Assembly: GCF_014647055.1 (NCBI RefSeq) | Contig: NZ_BMOL01000002.1 | Location: forward strand, 186,001-250,000 | DNA from: Deinococcus aerolatus | GTDB taxonomy: Bacteria; Deinococcota; Deinococci; Deinococcales; Deinococcaceae | Direction of reading: 5' to 3' | Length of the DNA stretch: 64,000 nt | Shown: positions 47,242 through 60,835 of the stretch, piece after piece | Position numbering within the stretch: position 1 is the stretch's first letter | Layout: each line of letters starts with the position of its first letter | The notes under the pieces: model-generated | The model's input: only the letters and a program-made list of their open reading frames with translations | What the model was told of the DNA's origin: nothing | The model's database searches: none | Translations under genes and position numbers: made by a program

Positions 47242-48407
47242 ATGAAAAACCTCGATCAACTCGACGTGAGCGGCAAGCGCGTGCTGGTTCGCGTGGATTA
47301 CAACGTGCCGGTCAAGGACGGCGTGGTGCAGGACGACACCCGCGTGACCGCCAGCCTGCCCACCATTAATAAGCTGCTGGAGATGGGCGCGGCCTCAGTG
47401 GTACTGATGAGCCATTTCGGGCGGCCCAAGAACGGGCCGGAGGCGAAATACAGCCTGAAACCCGTGGCGGACGTACTGTCTAGAACACTTGGGCAGGACG
47501 TGACCTTTATCGACAGCCTGCCGTCCAGCGACGAGACGCTGGTGGCGGTGCGGAATCTGGGCGCGGGAGGCGTGGCCCTGCTGGAAAACGTGCGCTTTGA
47601 GGCCGGCGAGGAGAAAAACGATACCTCGCTGAATGCCCGGCTGGCCCGACTGGGCGACGCCTTCGTGCTGGACGCCTTCGGCAGCGCCCACCGGGCGCAC
47701 TCGTCGGTCAGCGGCGTGGCGGCCGAGTTGCCGCACGCGGCGGGCCTGCTGCTTCAGCGCGAGGTGGACGCGCTGGGCCAGTTGCTGCACGATCCGGCGC
47801 GGCCCTACGTGGTGATCATCGGTGGGGCAAAGGTCAGCGACAAGATCAAGGTCATCGAGAATCTGCTGCCCCGCGTGGACCGCATGTTGATCGGCGGCGG
47901 CATGGCCTACACCTTCATCAAGTCGCGGGGCGGCCAGATTGGGGCCAGCATTCACGAGGATGACCAGCTGGGTCTGGCCGCCCGCCTGCTGGCCGAATTC
48001 GGCGACAAGCTGATGCTGCCCAGCGACGTGATTGCCGCTGACGCCTTCAGCGCGGACGCGAACACCAAAGTCTTGCCAAGTGACCAGATTCCCGACGGCT
48101 GGCAGGGGCTGGATGCCGGACCGGACACGGTGAAGGCCTACACGGAGGCGCTGCAGGGCGCAAAGACCGTGTTCTGGAACGGGCCGCTGGGCGTCTTCGA
48201 GTTCGAGGCCTTCGCGGGCGGCACGAACGCGATTGCCGCCACCGTGGGCAACCTGGGTGACGCCTACACCGTCATCGGCGGCGGCGACAGCGTGAGTGCC
48301 ATTAACAGGAGCGGGCAGGCCGACAAGGTCTCGCACATCAGCACCGGCGGCGGCGCGAGCCTGGAACTGCTGGAAGGCCAGGCGTTGCCGGGCGTGGAGG
48401 CGATGGC

Positions 48408-48411
<4 letters not shown>
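47242..48411 (+). CDS. pgk: phosphoglycerate kinase
   Basis: Glycolytic kinase of 389 residues. The signature [15 protein letters not shown] is at the N-terminus, then [12 protein letters not shown], the hinge [14 protein letters not shown], and the nucleotide-binding GGGDSVSA with [15 protein letters not shown] at the end. ATG at 47242 follows AGGAG. It overlaps tpiA by four bases. No promoter is visible between the terminator and the ATG, so expression may depend on readthrough from gap. Confidence 0.97.
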
Positions 48412-49145
<734 letters not shown>

Positions 49146-49163
49146 ATCGCAGACACCCAAACT

Positions 49164-49194
49164 CCCCCACCCGGCAACGGAATGGGGGCGTTTT
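49164..49194 (+). terminator. terminator after tpiA
   Basis: CCCCCA (49164-49169) pairs with TGGGGG (49183-49188), followed by CGTTTT. The stem is short but positioned 18 bases after the tpiA stop. Confidence 0.5.
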
Positions 49195-49223
49195 CGCGTT
49201 GTGGCTCGTCCTACACTCCGGTC

Positions 49224-49958
49224 ATGGGCACCTGGATCAGCCATTTCCGTATTGCCGAGCGCCTGCTCGAGCACCTTCCCGACCTCGACGCCGAGGCATT
49301 CATCCTGGGCAACGTCGCACCCGACTCCGGGCGTCCAAATGCGGACTGGACGGCGTTTGACCCGCCCAAGACCGAGACTCATTTCCTCCGGCCAGGAGAG
49401 GACGAGGGCCGCATCCGGGACCTGCAATTTTACCGCGACTTCGTGCGCCCGACTCTGCTGGAGGACCGGCAGGCCGCCAGCTTTGTGGTGGGCTATTTCA
49501 CGCATCTGGTCTCTGACAACCTGTGGATGCATCTGATCGGCCAGCCCTGCGAAGACATGTTTGCGGCGGAGTTCAGCGCGAACCGCGCCGCCACCTGGAA
49601 CCGCGTGAAGGACGACTGGTACGGCCTGGACCACAAATACCTGCGCGATGTGCCGGACAACGTGTTCTCACAGGTGGTGATGGGCGCAGCGAATCCCTCC
49701 TCTCCCCTCACCTTCCTGCCCACAGAGGCGCTGGCCGACCGGCTGGACGACCTGCGGGTCTTTTACGGGCAGCCCGGAGACCTCACCCTGGATCGTCCGT
49801 ACCCCTACCTCAGCGAGGCCAGCATGAACCAGGCCGTGCAGGACAGCGCGCAGATCATCGCGGAGCTGCTGGCTCGCCTGACGGCCGGCGACATTCCAGA
49901 CACGGCAGAGGTGTCGCTGCACCTTCTCAGGTTGCCAGCGCCCTACGTGCTGCCGTGA
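49224..49958 (+). CDS. zinc-dependent phospholipase C-like protein
   Basis: A 244-residue protein resembling the zinc-dependent phospholipase C / P1-nuclease helical fold. SHFRIAERLLE with an early His, FILGNVAPDSG and the core FVVGYFTHLVSDNLWMHLIG supply the pattern of His and Asp ligands. No signal peptide is present, so it is probably cytoplasmic, unlike classical phospholipase C. The ATG is six bases after a -10 TACACT, leaderless. A single gene between terminators; substrate unknown. Confidence 0.72.
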   Translation: MGTWISHFRIAERLLEHLPDLDAEAFILGNVAPDSGRPNADWTAFDPPKTETHFLRPGEDEGRIRDLQFYRDFVRPTLLEDRQAASFVVGYFTHLVSDNLWMHLIGQPCEDMFAAEFSANRAATWNRVKDDWYGLDHKYLRDVPDNVFSQVVMGAANPSSPLTFLPTEALADRLDDLRVFYGQPGDLTLDRPYPYLSEASMNQAVQDSAQIIAELLARLTAGDIPDTAEVSLHLLRLPAPYVLP

Positions 49959-49963
49959 CGACA

Positions 49964-49996
49964 GGAGGGGGACCCGGTGACTATGGGTCCCCCTCC
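49964..49996. terminator. hairpin between convergent genes
   Basis: A 12-bp perfect stem (49964-49975 with 49985-49996) with a 9-base loop lies between the phospholipase-like gene and pepF. No T-run; likely bidirectional. Confidence 0.6.
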
Positions 49997-50030
49997 GTCA
50001 CGCCTGTGTGTCAGGGCGCGGCCGCCAGGG

Positions 50031-51851
<1,821 letters not shown>

Positions 51852-51917
51852 GACCCCGAGGCTAGAGCATTCGGGACCGGAAAGTCAGCAGAAAGGCGGG
51901 GCCGGGCCCTGAGAAGC

Positions 51918-52808
51918 TCAGGCCGACGGCGCCCCAGTCGGCTGGGCCAGCAGCCCAATGGCGTACTCCGCCATTCTGCGCGGGATGTCCACGCCGGTGG
52001 TCGACACGCTGTTCTTGAACTCCATGGTGTGGTTGATCTCGATGACCAGCAGGCCGCCCCACTCGTTCCGGGACTGCGGGTCTTCCACCAGATCAATGGC
52101 CACGATCCGGCCGTCCACGGCGGCGGCGGCCCGCACCGCCAGATCACGGAGTTCGGGGGTGACCTCGCAGTTGCTGGCCTTTGCGCCGCGCGCCGTGTTG
52201 GTGATCCAGTGGTCCGAGGTGCGGTAGATCGCGCCGATGCACTCGCCGCCGATGACAAAGGCGCGGATATCGCGCTCCGGCTTGCGGATCAGCTCCTGCA
52301 CGTAGAAAATGCCGTGCTGTGGACCGCCTAGAACCGCCTTGTGCTCGATCACGGCCTCCGCGGCGTCGCGGTCATTGAGTCGGCTGACCATGCGCCCCCA
52401 CGAGCCCACAGTGGGCTTGAGGACCAGCGGGTAGCCCAGGGCCTCGATCTGCTGCAGCGCGGCGTCACCGTCAAACGAGACGCCGGTGCGCGGGGTGGGC
52501 AACCCGGCGGCGTACAGGCGGGCATTGGTGGCCAGTTTGTCGCCGCACAGCTCGATGACGTGGCCGGGGTTGATCACCTGCACGCCAAAACCCTCCAGCG
52601 CACGGGTCACGGCGTGCCCACGCGTCTGGCTGACGCAGCGTTCGATGGCCACCTTCCACGGCACGGCCGCCGCCCCTGCCTCGTCGAAGGTCAGTTTTAG
52701 GTGCGGAACGTACACCTTGTCGTAGGGCGTGCCCAGGGCGTCCAGCGCCTCGAACAGCATCTTCTCGTCGGGACGGATACGGTCATACAGAACGGCAAGC
52801 TCGGCCAT
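51918..52808 (-). CDS. lysX: LysW-alpha-aminoadipate ligase
   Basis: ATP-grasp enzyme that attaches alpha-aminoadipate to the C-terminal glutamate of LysW in the aminoadipate lysine pathway known from Thermus. The 296 residues carry VLKPTVGSWGRMVSRL and VQELIRKPERDIRAFVIGG in the ATP-binding core, then AIDLVEDP and VIEINHTMEFKNS for metal and substrate. RimK is a relative, but the neighbouring lysW decides for LysX. There is no Shine-Dalgarno. A long hairpin separates it from lysW. Confidence 0.92.
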   Translation of the reverse strand: MAELAVLYDRIRPDEKMLFEALDALGTPYDKVYVPHLKLTFDEAGAAAVPWKVAIERCVSQTRGHAVTRALEGFGVQVINPGHVIELCGDKLATNARLYAAGLPTPRTGVSFDGDAALQQIEALGYPLVLKPTVGSWGRMVSRLNDRDAAEAVIEHKAVLGGPQHGIFYVQELIRKPERDIRAFVIGGECIGAIYRTSDHWITNTARGAKASNCEVTPELRDLAVRAAAAVDGRIVAIDLVEDPQSRNEWGGLLVIEINHTMEFKNSVSTTGVDIPRRMAEYAIGLLAQPTGAPSA

Positions 52809-52831
52809 GGCAGAAACAGGGAAAAGCCCTC

Positions 52832-52875
52832 GGCGTCGGGCGGCCAGTGCGGTGTCGCACTGGCCACCCGACGCC
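52832..52875 (-). terminator. 20-bp hairpin between lysW and lysX
   Basis: Arms 52832-52851 and 52856-52875 pair with one mismatch around a four-base loop. On the minus strand it begins ten bases after the lysW stop and is followed by CGAGGGCTTTT, a partial T-run. It may act as a partial terminator or as a 3' cap for lysW mRNA. Confidence 0.7.
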
Positions 52876-52883
52876 GCAGGAGG

Positions 52884-53058
<175 letters not shown>

Positions 53059-53092
53059 ATTTTCTCCTCTCGATTGATAGGTTAATTGGATT

Positions 53093-53464
53093 CTAACTAT
53101 TCGATTGATATTGTCTAGACAGATCGGCGCCATCCGACTCTTCCTCGAACTCCAGCTCAATGCGGGCATGGCAGTGCGGGCAGGGCACCACACTCACCTC
53201 ACTGCCGTCAGCGGCCTCCACGGTGGGCGCAGTGGCCAGCAGTTCCTCGGTGACCTCAAACTCCTCGCCGCAACTGGGGCAGGTGGTCAGGATGCCCAGC
53301 AGCTCCAGCTCAAAATCGTCGCCGCCGCCGCTGCGGGTCACTTCCATCTCCGCGTTACACGAGTCGCACACGATCACGTCGCCCGGCTGCAATTCGGCGC
53401 GGTCCTGATCGCTCAGTTCCAGCACCTCGGCGCAAATGGGGCATTCAATTTCCAGCGTTGCCAT
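53093..53464 (-). CDS. double zinc-ribbon protein related to LysW
   Basis: A 123-residue acidic protein with four CxxC knuckles: Cys8/11, Cys33/36, Cys62/65 and Cys95/98, forming two zinc ribbons. The first ribbon, CPICAEVLELSDQ...VIVCDSC, has LysW-like spacing and residues. No EDWGE tail is present, so it cannot carry a substrate in the known way. The ATG is seven bases after a -10 TAGACT (leaderless), six bases after the end of the hacB/leuD gene. It stands directly before lysW, so it probably works in lysine synthesis, for example as a scaffold; this is inference. Confidence 0.75.
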   Translation of the reverse strand: MATLEIECPICAEVLELSDQDRAELQPGDVIVCDSCNAEMEVTRSGGGDDFELELLGILTTCPSCGEEFEVTEELLATAPTVEAADGSEVSVVPCPHCHARIELEFEEESDGADLSRQYQSNS

Positions 53465-53469
53465 GATTT

Positions 53470-53976
53470 TCAGTCTACGGGGTCTGGGCGTTCACCGGGG
53501 AAACGGCCATGTTTCTTGAAGAAGGCCAGGATGCTGCCCTCTGCCAGGGCCTCGCGCAGAAACTCGGGTGGGGGCGGAAGCTGCACGGTGCCGCGCGGGT
53601 GGGTCAACACGCCGGTCTCGACGTTCAGCGTGACCGTCTCGCCGTCCTCCAGCACACCGGTCAGGTCTGCCTCGAAGGCCGAAATACCCAGGTTCAGCAG
53701 GTTGCGGTAGTGGATGCGCGCAAAACTGGGGGCGACGATGGCCCCGATCTGCAGCTTCTTGAGGGCCTGCGGGGCGTATTCGCGGCTGCTGCCCAGGCCC
53801 CAGTTGCGCCCGCCGATCAGCACGTCGCCGGGCCGGACCTGCGCCGCGAATTCCGGACGGGTGTAGTGGAAGGCGAAACTCTGAAATACGTCCTCGCCGG
53901 CCATGAACGGCGCGAACTTGCCGGGCAGGATGTCATCGGTGTTCACGCTGTCGCCAAATTTCCACACGCGGGGCAT
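53470..53976 (-). CDS. homoaconitase / 3-isopropylmalate isomerase small subunit
   Basis: Swivel-domain subunit of 168 residues of a LeuD/HacB-type hydro-lyase. Visible blocks are KFGDSVNTDDILPGKF, IGGRNWGLGSSREYAPQAL and PSFARIHYRNLLNLGI. With lysW and lysX next to it, the homoaconitase role (LysU) in lysine synthesis is favoured over leucine synthesis, but the substrate loop was not analysed by alignment. The large subunit is not in the window. ATG at 53976 is six bases after GATACT. The open frame runs further upstream into the neighbouring pseudogene and is not part of this gene. Confidence 0.85.
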   Translation of the reverse strand: MPRVWKFGDSVNTDDILPGKFAPFMAGEDVFQSFAFHYTRPEFAAQVRPGDVLIGGRNWGLGSSREYAPQALKKLQIGAIVAPSFARIHYRNLLNLGISAFEADLTGVLEDGETVTLNVETGVLTHPRGTVQLPPPPEFLREALAEGSILAFFKKHGRFPGERPDPVD

Positions 53977-54052
53977 GCGGGCAGTATCGCGCCTGAGCAG
54001 GCAGCCGGGGGCCACAGGTCTAAGTGTCTGTTCAGGCGGCTGCGGCGCGGGC

Positions 54053-54424
54053 CTACGGTTCTTTCCACTCGATGACCGGGCGGCGCCGCAGGAAGAACTG
54101 GAACTGAGAACCCAGCAGGACGACGTTGAACAGCACCGCCGAGGGCACGCGGCCCGAGAGATCGGAGACCTTGGCCACTGGGGTGTAGGCGTGATCAGCA
54201 GCACCGCCGCGAGGGCCAGCACCAGCAGGGCGTACTTGTTGGTGCGGTAGAACGCCTGACACGTACCACCGCGCGACAGATAAATGCGTCCGCTGGTCAG
54301 GTCCGTCCACAGGCCGTCCACGCCCAGGGCCAGGGTGATGTGGGTTCCAACGGAAAAGGCGAAGGCCCGCTCCCGGCGCGACGGGAATCACGCCGATGGA
54401 CCGGAGGTAATTGGCGTCGGGCAT
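54053..54424 (-). pseudogene. small membrane protein with two compensating frameshifts
   Basis: Reading frame one gives MPDANYLRSIGVIPVAPGAG, which looks like a protein start, then turns into low-quality sequence. A second frame carries AFAFSVGTHITLALGVDGLW and YALLVLALAAVLLITPTP, two hydrophobic segments. Frame one resumes with VAKVSDLSGRVPSAVLFNVV and ends in WKEP-stop. The shifts are near 54366 and 54180 (a run of four G/C). Frame one stays open, so a protein of 123 residues could still be made. This may be a sequencing error or real decay. No family recognised. Confidence 0.6.
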
Positions 54425-54464
54425 GGCCCAGAGCCTCTCACCGAACCGGCACTGCCATGATATC

Positions 54465-54478
54465 TGAGCAACTGTTCA
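54465..54478. promoter_or_regulatory. ArsR/SmtB-type operator upstream of metal ATPase
   Basis: TGAGCA-AC-TGTTCA forms the core of a 12-2-12-like inverted repeat that extends with ATAT on both sides. It lies immediately before the -10 TATACT (54481-54486). It matches the TGAACA-N2-TGTTCA style of SmtB/CzrA-type operators, and a SmtB/CadC-type regulator is encoded at 57046. Confidence 0.75.
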
Positions 54479-54493
54479 TATATACTGATGTCC

Positions 54494-56758
<2,265 letters not shown>

Positions 56759-56761
56759 GCC

Positions 56762-57010
56762 GTGCCGGACATCACCGTCTACACCGTTCCCGGCTGCGCC
56801 GATTGCGAGGCGGTCAAGCAGCTGATGAACAGCAAGGGGGCCGCCTTTACCGAGAAGAACGTGCGGGAGGACGCGGCGGCCCTGGCCGAGATGCAGGTGC
56901 GGGCGGGCGTGCGAATCGCGCCTGTAACGGTTATCGGTGGTCAGGTGTTTTCTGGGTATTTCAATGACCAGCGGCCCGGCATTCTGGCGGCGCTGGCGGG
57001 GAACCCGTGA
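56762..57010 (+). CDS. glutaredoxin family protein
   Basis: An 82-residue thioredoxin-fold protein with active site CADC in VYTVPGCADCEAVKQL, cis-proline in RIAPVTVIGG and the C-terminal GYFNDQRPGIL region, resembling NrdH/YruB-type glutaredoxins. GTG lies three bases after the ATPase stop, and its TGA overlaps a GTG of the regulator frame. A role in guarding thiols against exported metals is plausible by context. Confidence 0.87.
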   Translation: MPDITVYTVPGCADCEAVKQLMNSKGAAFTEKNVREDAAALAEMQVRAGVRIAPVTVIGGQVFSGYFNDQRPGILAALAGNP

Positions 57011-57045
57011 GCACCCTGTCCGGCACGGGGGGCTACACTGAGCAA

Positions 57046-57423
57046 ATGAGAACGGATTCTCAACAGGGCAGGATGCAGGAGGACGTCTGCGAGGTGAACT
57101 GCGTTCATCCCGAGGCGGTGGCCCAGGCACGGGCCACCCTGCCGGGAGGACGGGACGTGGACACGGCCAGCGCCTTCCTGAAGCTGGTGGGCGATCCCAC
57201 CCGGCTGAAGATCCTGAGCGCCCTGAACACCCGCGAGCTGTGCGTCTGTGATCTGGCGGCGGTGGTGAACCTGTCCGAGAGTGCCGTCAGCCACCAGCTG
57301 CGGCTGCTGCGGGACGGACGCGTGGTGGCCTTTCGTAGAGCGGGCCGCGTGGCGTACTACCGCCTGCTGGACCACCACGTCACCATGCTGATCGAGGGCG
57401 CCCTGGAACATGCGCGGGAATAG
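57046..57423 (+). CDS. ArsR-family metal sensor (SmtB/CadC type)
   Basis: A 125-residue winged-helix repressor. The recognition helix is VVNLSESAVSHQLRLL. Two metal sites appear: ELCVCDL plus the N-terminal DVCEVNCVHPE make a CadC-like thiolate site, and DHHVTMLIEGALEHARE gives the Asp-His...His-Glu zinc site of SmtB on the last helix. The ATG at 57046 is six bases after the -10 TACACT, so it has a leaderless promoter inside the operon; a GTG at 57007 would overlap the glutaredoxin gene. It should bind the operator at 54465-54478. Confidence 0.9.
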   Translation: MRTDSQQGRMQEDVCEVNCVHPEAVAQARATLPGGRDVDTASAFLKLVGDPTRLKILSALNTRELCVCDLAAVVNLSESAVSHQLRLLRDGRVVAFRRAGRVAYYRLLDHHVTMLIEGALEHARE

Positions 57424-57865
57424 ACCGGCGGGCAGCACAGGCCGCTGGCTGCGGCTGGGTGCGGTGCTGGCGGCGCTGGCCGTGCTGGGCCTGTTCGCCG
57501 GCGTGTGGCTGACGCGGGAGGCGGGGGCCAGGGGGCCGCTGTACTGCGTGGGGCAGGCCGGAACCGTCTGGAACGGCGTGGCCCCGCTACCCCCCGGATT
57601 TCAGCCGGAATGCCCGCAGAGCAACAGCTACCGCGCCGAGGTGCAGTCGGGCCAGACGCGGGTGGAGCAGTACCGTGTGCCGGGCTGGCAGCCGCGTGCC
57701 CTGCTTCCGGCGATGAAGGCGGGCGGGTACCTCCAGATCACCGACGAGCCGATCGGGCCGGGCAACTACGCGGCGTTCCTGGGACGGGCGGGTGTGCCGG
57801 AAGTCCAGTACCTGGCGAATCAGGAGGGGAACTCCACGCTGATCACCCTGAGCGGACGGCCCTGA
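57410..57865 (+). CDS. membrane-anchored protein of unknown function
   Basis: A 151-residue protein. One hydrophobic anchor, LGAVLAALAVLGLFAGVWL (residues 16-34), precedes an extracytoplasmic domain with two cysteines (LYCVGQAG and FQPECPQS), which could form a disulfide. No family is recognised. The ATG overlaps the end of the ArsR gene by 14 bases, placing it in the metal-efflux operon. Confidence 0.6.
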   Translation: MRGNRPAGSTGRWLRLGAVLAALAVLGLFAGVWLTREAGARGPLYCVGQAGTVWNGVAPLPPGFQPECPQSNSYRAEVQSGQTRVEQYRVPGWQPRALLPAMKAGGYLQITDEPIGPGNYAAFLGRAGVPEVQYLANQEGNSTLITLSGRP

Positions 57866-57905
57866 TCACGGTGCTGCGCCGCCAGATGCGGCAGACTCGG
57901 CGCGA

Positions 57906-59762
57906 ATGACCGGCGCCGCCCAGAAAAAGACAGCCCAGAACGAGAATGTGGCCCTCTCCCACCGGCTGCGGGACCTTGCCTCCACGCTGGGGCTGGTGTG
58001 GCGGGCCAGCCCCCGGCACAGCGTCACCTATGCGGCGGCGACCCTCCTGGCCAGCGCCCTGCCTGCCGCCAACCTGTACGTGGGCAAGCTGCTGCTGGAT
58101 GAGGTGGCGCGGGCGGCGGGCGGCGGCGTGACCTACGCGGCCCTGCTGACCCTGCTGGCGGTTCAGGTGGCGCTGGGCGTGTTCGGCAGCCTGCTGAGCA
58201 CGGTGGGTACGGCCTCGCAGCAGCTGCTGGGCGACAGCCTGCAGCACAGCGTCAGCCGCCGGATTCTGGACAAGGCCTCGGGCCTGTCGGTCGAGGCCTT
58301 CGAGAACGCCGAGACGTATGACCGGCTGCAACAGGCGTACCGCGAGGTGGGTTCGCGGCCACTGGGCGTGGCGACGCAACTGGTGGGGCTGGCCGGGGCC
58401 GCCGTGACGCTGATCTCGGTGGGGGCGCTGATGGCCCGGCTGGGCGTGTGGGTGCTGCCGCTGGTGCTGCTGGCCAGCGTGCCGGGGGTGATGGTCAGCA
58501 ACCGCTTCGGCATCGAGGGCTACCGTATGCTGCGCCGCCAGACCCACGACGCCCGCGTGCAGAACTATCTGGGCAGCCTGCTCACCTCCGACACGCTGGT
58601 CAAGGAGGTGCGCCTCTTCGGCTTCGAGAACCACCTGCTGGGGCGCTGGCGCGAGTACTACCTGGGCTTCCGCAAGACGCTGGAGGATCTGGTGCGCCGC
58701 CGCTCGGCGTGGGGATTCTCGGCGGCGCTGGCCTCGGCCCTTCTGATTGGTCTGGCCAGCGCACTGATCCTTCGGCGGGCGGCGGACGGACAGATCAGCG
58801 TGGGCGACTTTTCCATCTTCGTGCTGGGCATCGCGCAGGTGCAGGCCACGGTCAGCAACCTGCTGAACGGCGTCAGCGGCATTTACCAGAACCTGCTGTA
58901 CATGCGTAACCTCTTTGACTTTCTGGAGTTGCCCAGCCGCGACCTGGACGCCGGGGAGAACTGGGCCGGGCCGATCGACACCATTGAGTTCCGAGACGTG
59001 GGCTTCCGCTACCCGCTCACCACGCGCGACGTGTTGCGCGGCGTGAATTTCACCGTGCGGCGTGGGCAGGCGCTGGCGCTGGTGGGCGAGAACGGCGCGG
59101 GCAAGACCACGCTGGTCAAGCTGCTGACCCGGCTGTTCGAACCCAGCAGCGGCACCATCCTGCTGAACGGCATGGACGCGGCCCGCTTCAGCCCGCGCAG
59201 CGTGCAGCGGCAGATGAGCATCATCTTTCAGGACTTCGGCCAGTACCAGATGAGCGCCCGCGAGAACGTCGCGCTGGCTGAGGTGGCGCGGCTCTCAGAG
59301 GAGGGCGGCGTGGAAGGTGCCGTGCAGCGGGCCGGGGCGGAGTTCGTGGACGAGCTGCCCGAGGGGCTGAACACGCCGCTGGGCCGGCTGTTTCAGGGCG
59401 GACGGCAGCTGTCGGGCGGGCAGTGGCAGCGGCTGGCGCTGGCGCGGCTGTACTTCCGGGACGCCTCGGTGCTGGTCTTCGACGAGCCGACGGCGGCGCT
59501 GGACGCCCGCGCCGAATCGGAAACGATTGAGGCCTTGCGGGCACAGACCACCGACCGCATCACGCTGCTGATCTCTCACCGCTTCTCCACCGTGCGGCTG
59601 GCCGATCAGATTGTGGTGCTGGACGGCGGCGTGATCGTCGAATCCGGCAGCCACGCGCAGCTGATGGCGAACGGCAGGCAGTACGCGGCGCTGTATAACT
59701 TGCAGGCCCGTGGGTACGGCGCCGCGGAGCCGGAGGCCGGAGCCGTCAACGACCCGGTTTGA
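57906..59762 (+). CDS. ABC exporter, fused membrane and ATPase domains
   Basis: A 618-residue half-transporter. Six membrane segments lie in about residues 25-330. The ATPase domain has Walker A VGENGAGKTTLVK, Q-loop IIFQDFGQYQMS, signature LSGGQWQR and Walker B VLVFDEPTAALD, then LISHRFSTVRLAD with the H-loop. The substrate is unknown; similar proteins export lipids, peptides or drugs. The ATG lies 40 bases after the preceding gene. Its end overlaps the convergent hydrolase gene by 17 bases. Confidence 0.9.
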   Translation: MTGAAQKKTAQNENVALSHRLRDLASTLGLVWRASPRHSVTYAAATLLASALPAANLYVGKLLLDEVARAAGGGVTYAALLTLLAVQVALGVFGSLLSTVGTASQQLLGDSLQHSVSRRILDKASGLSVEAFENAETYDRLQQAYREVGSRPLGVATQLVGLAGAAVTLISVGALMARLGVWVLPLVLLASVPGVMVSNRFGIEGYRMLRRQTHDARVQNYLGSLLTSDTLVKEVRLFGFENHLLGRWREYYLGFRKTLEDLVRRRSAWGFSAALASALLIGLASALILRRAADGQISVGDFSIFVLGIAQVQATVSNLLNGVSGIYQNLLYMRNLFDFLELPSRDLDAGENWAGPIDTIEFRDVGFRYPLTTRDVLRGVNFTVRRGQALALVGENGAGKTTLVKLLTRLFEPSSGTILLNGMDAARFSPRSVQRQMSIIFQDFGQYQMSARENVALAEVARLSEEGGVEGAVQRAGAEFVDELPEGLNTPLGRLFQGGRQLSGGQWQRLALARLYFRDASVLVFDEPTAALDARAESETIEALRAQTTDRITLLISHRFSTVRLADQIVVLDGGVIVESGSHAQLMANGRQYAALYNLQARGYGAAEPEAGAVNDPV

Positions 59763-60675
59763 GGTGGTTCTGCCGGGCCTCCTCCGCGCGCCACCCCTCA
59801 GCGATAACCGCCGCCTTGCCGGTCACCCAGGCCAGCGCGTCGCTGTTGGGATAGGAGATGGCGCTGTGGTCCTCGCGCGAGGAGATAAAGCGCTCAATAC
59901 CAGTGTGCGTGCCGTCCAGCCGGACGTTGGGGGTGACCTCAAACAGGTAGTTGACCGGAAAACCGCCGCTGACGGTGGGCCGGGCCGGCAGACGCTTGCT
60001 CTGAACCTCCAGATTCAGCGCCACGCTGGGCCACACGATGTCCTTGACCCCCACCGTGCGCCCGGCCACCGTGAAGGCGTCGCAGGCCTGCAGCGGGGAC
60101 GGCTCGTCGCCGTAGGCATCGGCCAACGCACGGATGCCGGCCCCAAAATCAGACTTCCAGGCTACGCAGAGGCCGTCCAGGTCAACCTGCAGGGCCACCG
60201 GCACGTGCGGGTTGACCCGCGACAGGTGGTGCAGCCACACCGAGCCCTGCGAGTGGCCCAGCAGGATCAGCCGGGGCGGGCGGGCCGCCTTCATCCAGGT
60301 TGCCGCCACGGCCGCAAAATCCAGGCGCAGCGCCTCGTACCCCCGCTGCGGTCCGCTGACGTAGCTGGAGGAAAACCGGGCGGCGGGGTTGCTGGCATAG
60401 CCGGCCACCTGCACGCGGTAGCCTGCCGCTGTAAACACATTGGCGAGGCGATCCAGCGTGCCGCGTGATTCCAGGTAATCCCAGTTGTCGCGCGGGGCCA
60501 GACAGGGCGGCCCGCAGCGACCGGACATGCTGAATATCACAACGTCCGGCGCCGGCCCCTGCAGGTTCAGCGCCGGGGTGCGGGCCGGACGAACCACGTA
60601 CAGCGGCGTGCAGCCGGCCAGCGCCAGCACCCCCACGAAGGGGGCCAGCAGAAGGGTGGGCAGGCGGCGCGACAC
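59746..60675 (-). CDS. alpha/beta-hydrolase-like lipoprotein
   Basis: A 309-residue lipoprotein. The signal peptide ends in the lipobox LALAGC (Cys22). The body has an alpha/beta-hydrolase-like nucleophile elbow ILLGHSQGSVWL. A conserved acid and His are not obvious, although DGTHTGIERF near the end could hold the histidine. GTG at 60675 stands five bases after TACACT. The role is probably on the outer face of the cytoplasmic membrane or in the envelope. Convergent with the ABC gene. Confidence 0.65.
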   Translation of the reverse strand: MSRRLPTLLLAPFVGVLALAGCTPLYVVRPARTPALNLQGPAPDVVIFSMSGRCGPPCLAPRDNWDYLESRGTLDRLANVFTAAGYRVQVAGYASNPAARFSSSYVSGPQRGYEALRLDFAAVAATWMKAARPPRLILLGHSQGSVWLHHLSRVNPHVPVALQVDLDGLCVAWKSDFGAGIRALADAYGDEPSPLQACDAFTVAGRTVGVKDIVWPSVALNLEVQSKRLPARPTVSGGFPVNYLFEVTPNVRLDGTHTGIERFISSREDHSAISYPNSDALAWVTGKAAVIAEGWRAEEARQNHLKPGR

Positions 60676-60835
60676 CTTTCAGTGTAAGGGCGCAGCGCAG
60701 CCAAACGCTGGACGGGGCTTATCTTTCAGGTCACACTCGGCGCGCTTGATTCACTCCCGGCGCACGGGGGCGGCCCCAGGACCACGACACCGGCCCCTTT
60801 CCCCCCGGCCCGCCTTGCGGGTATTGTGGGCGGCA

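Noticed and set aside
53977..54321. N-terminal extension of the homoaconitase small subunit
   Set aside because: The frame is open but its sequence belongs to the frameshifted membrane protein upstream; family similarity starts at 53976.
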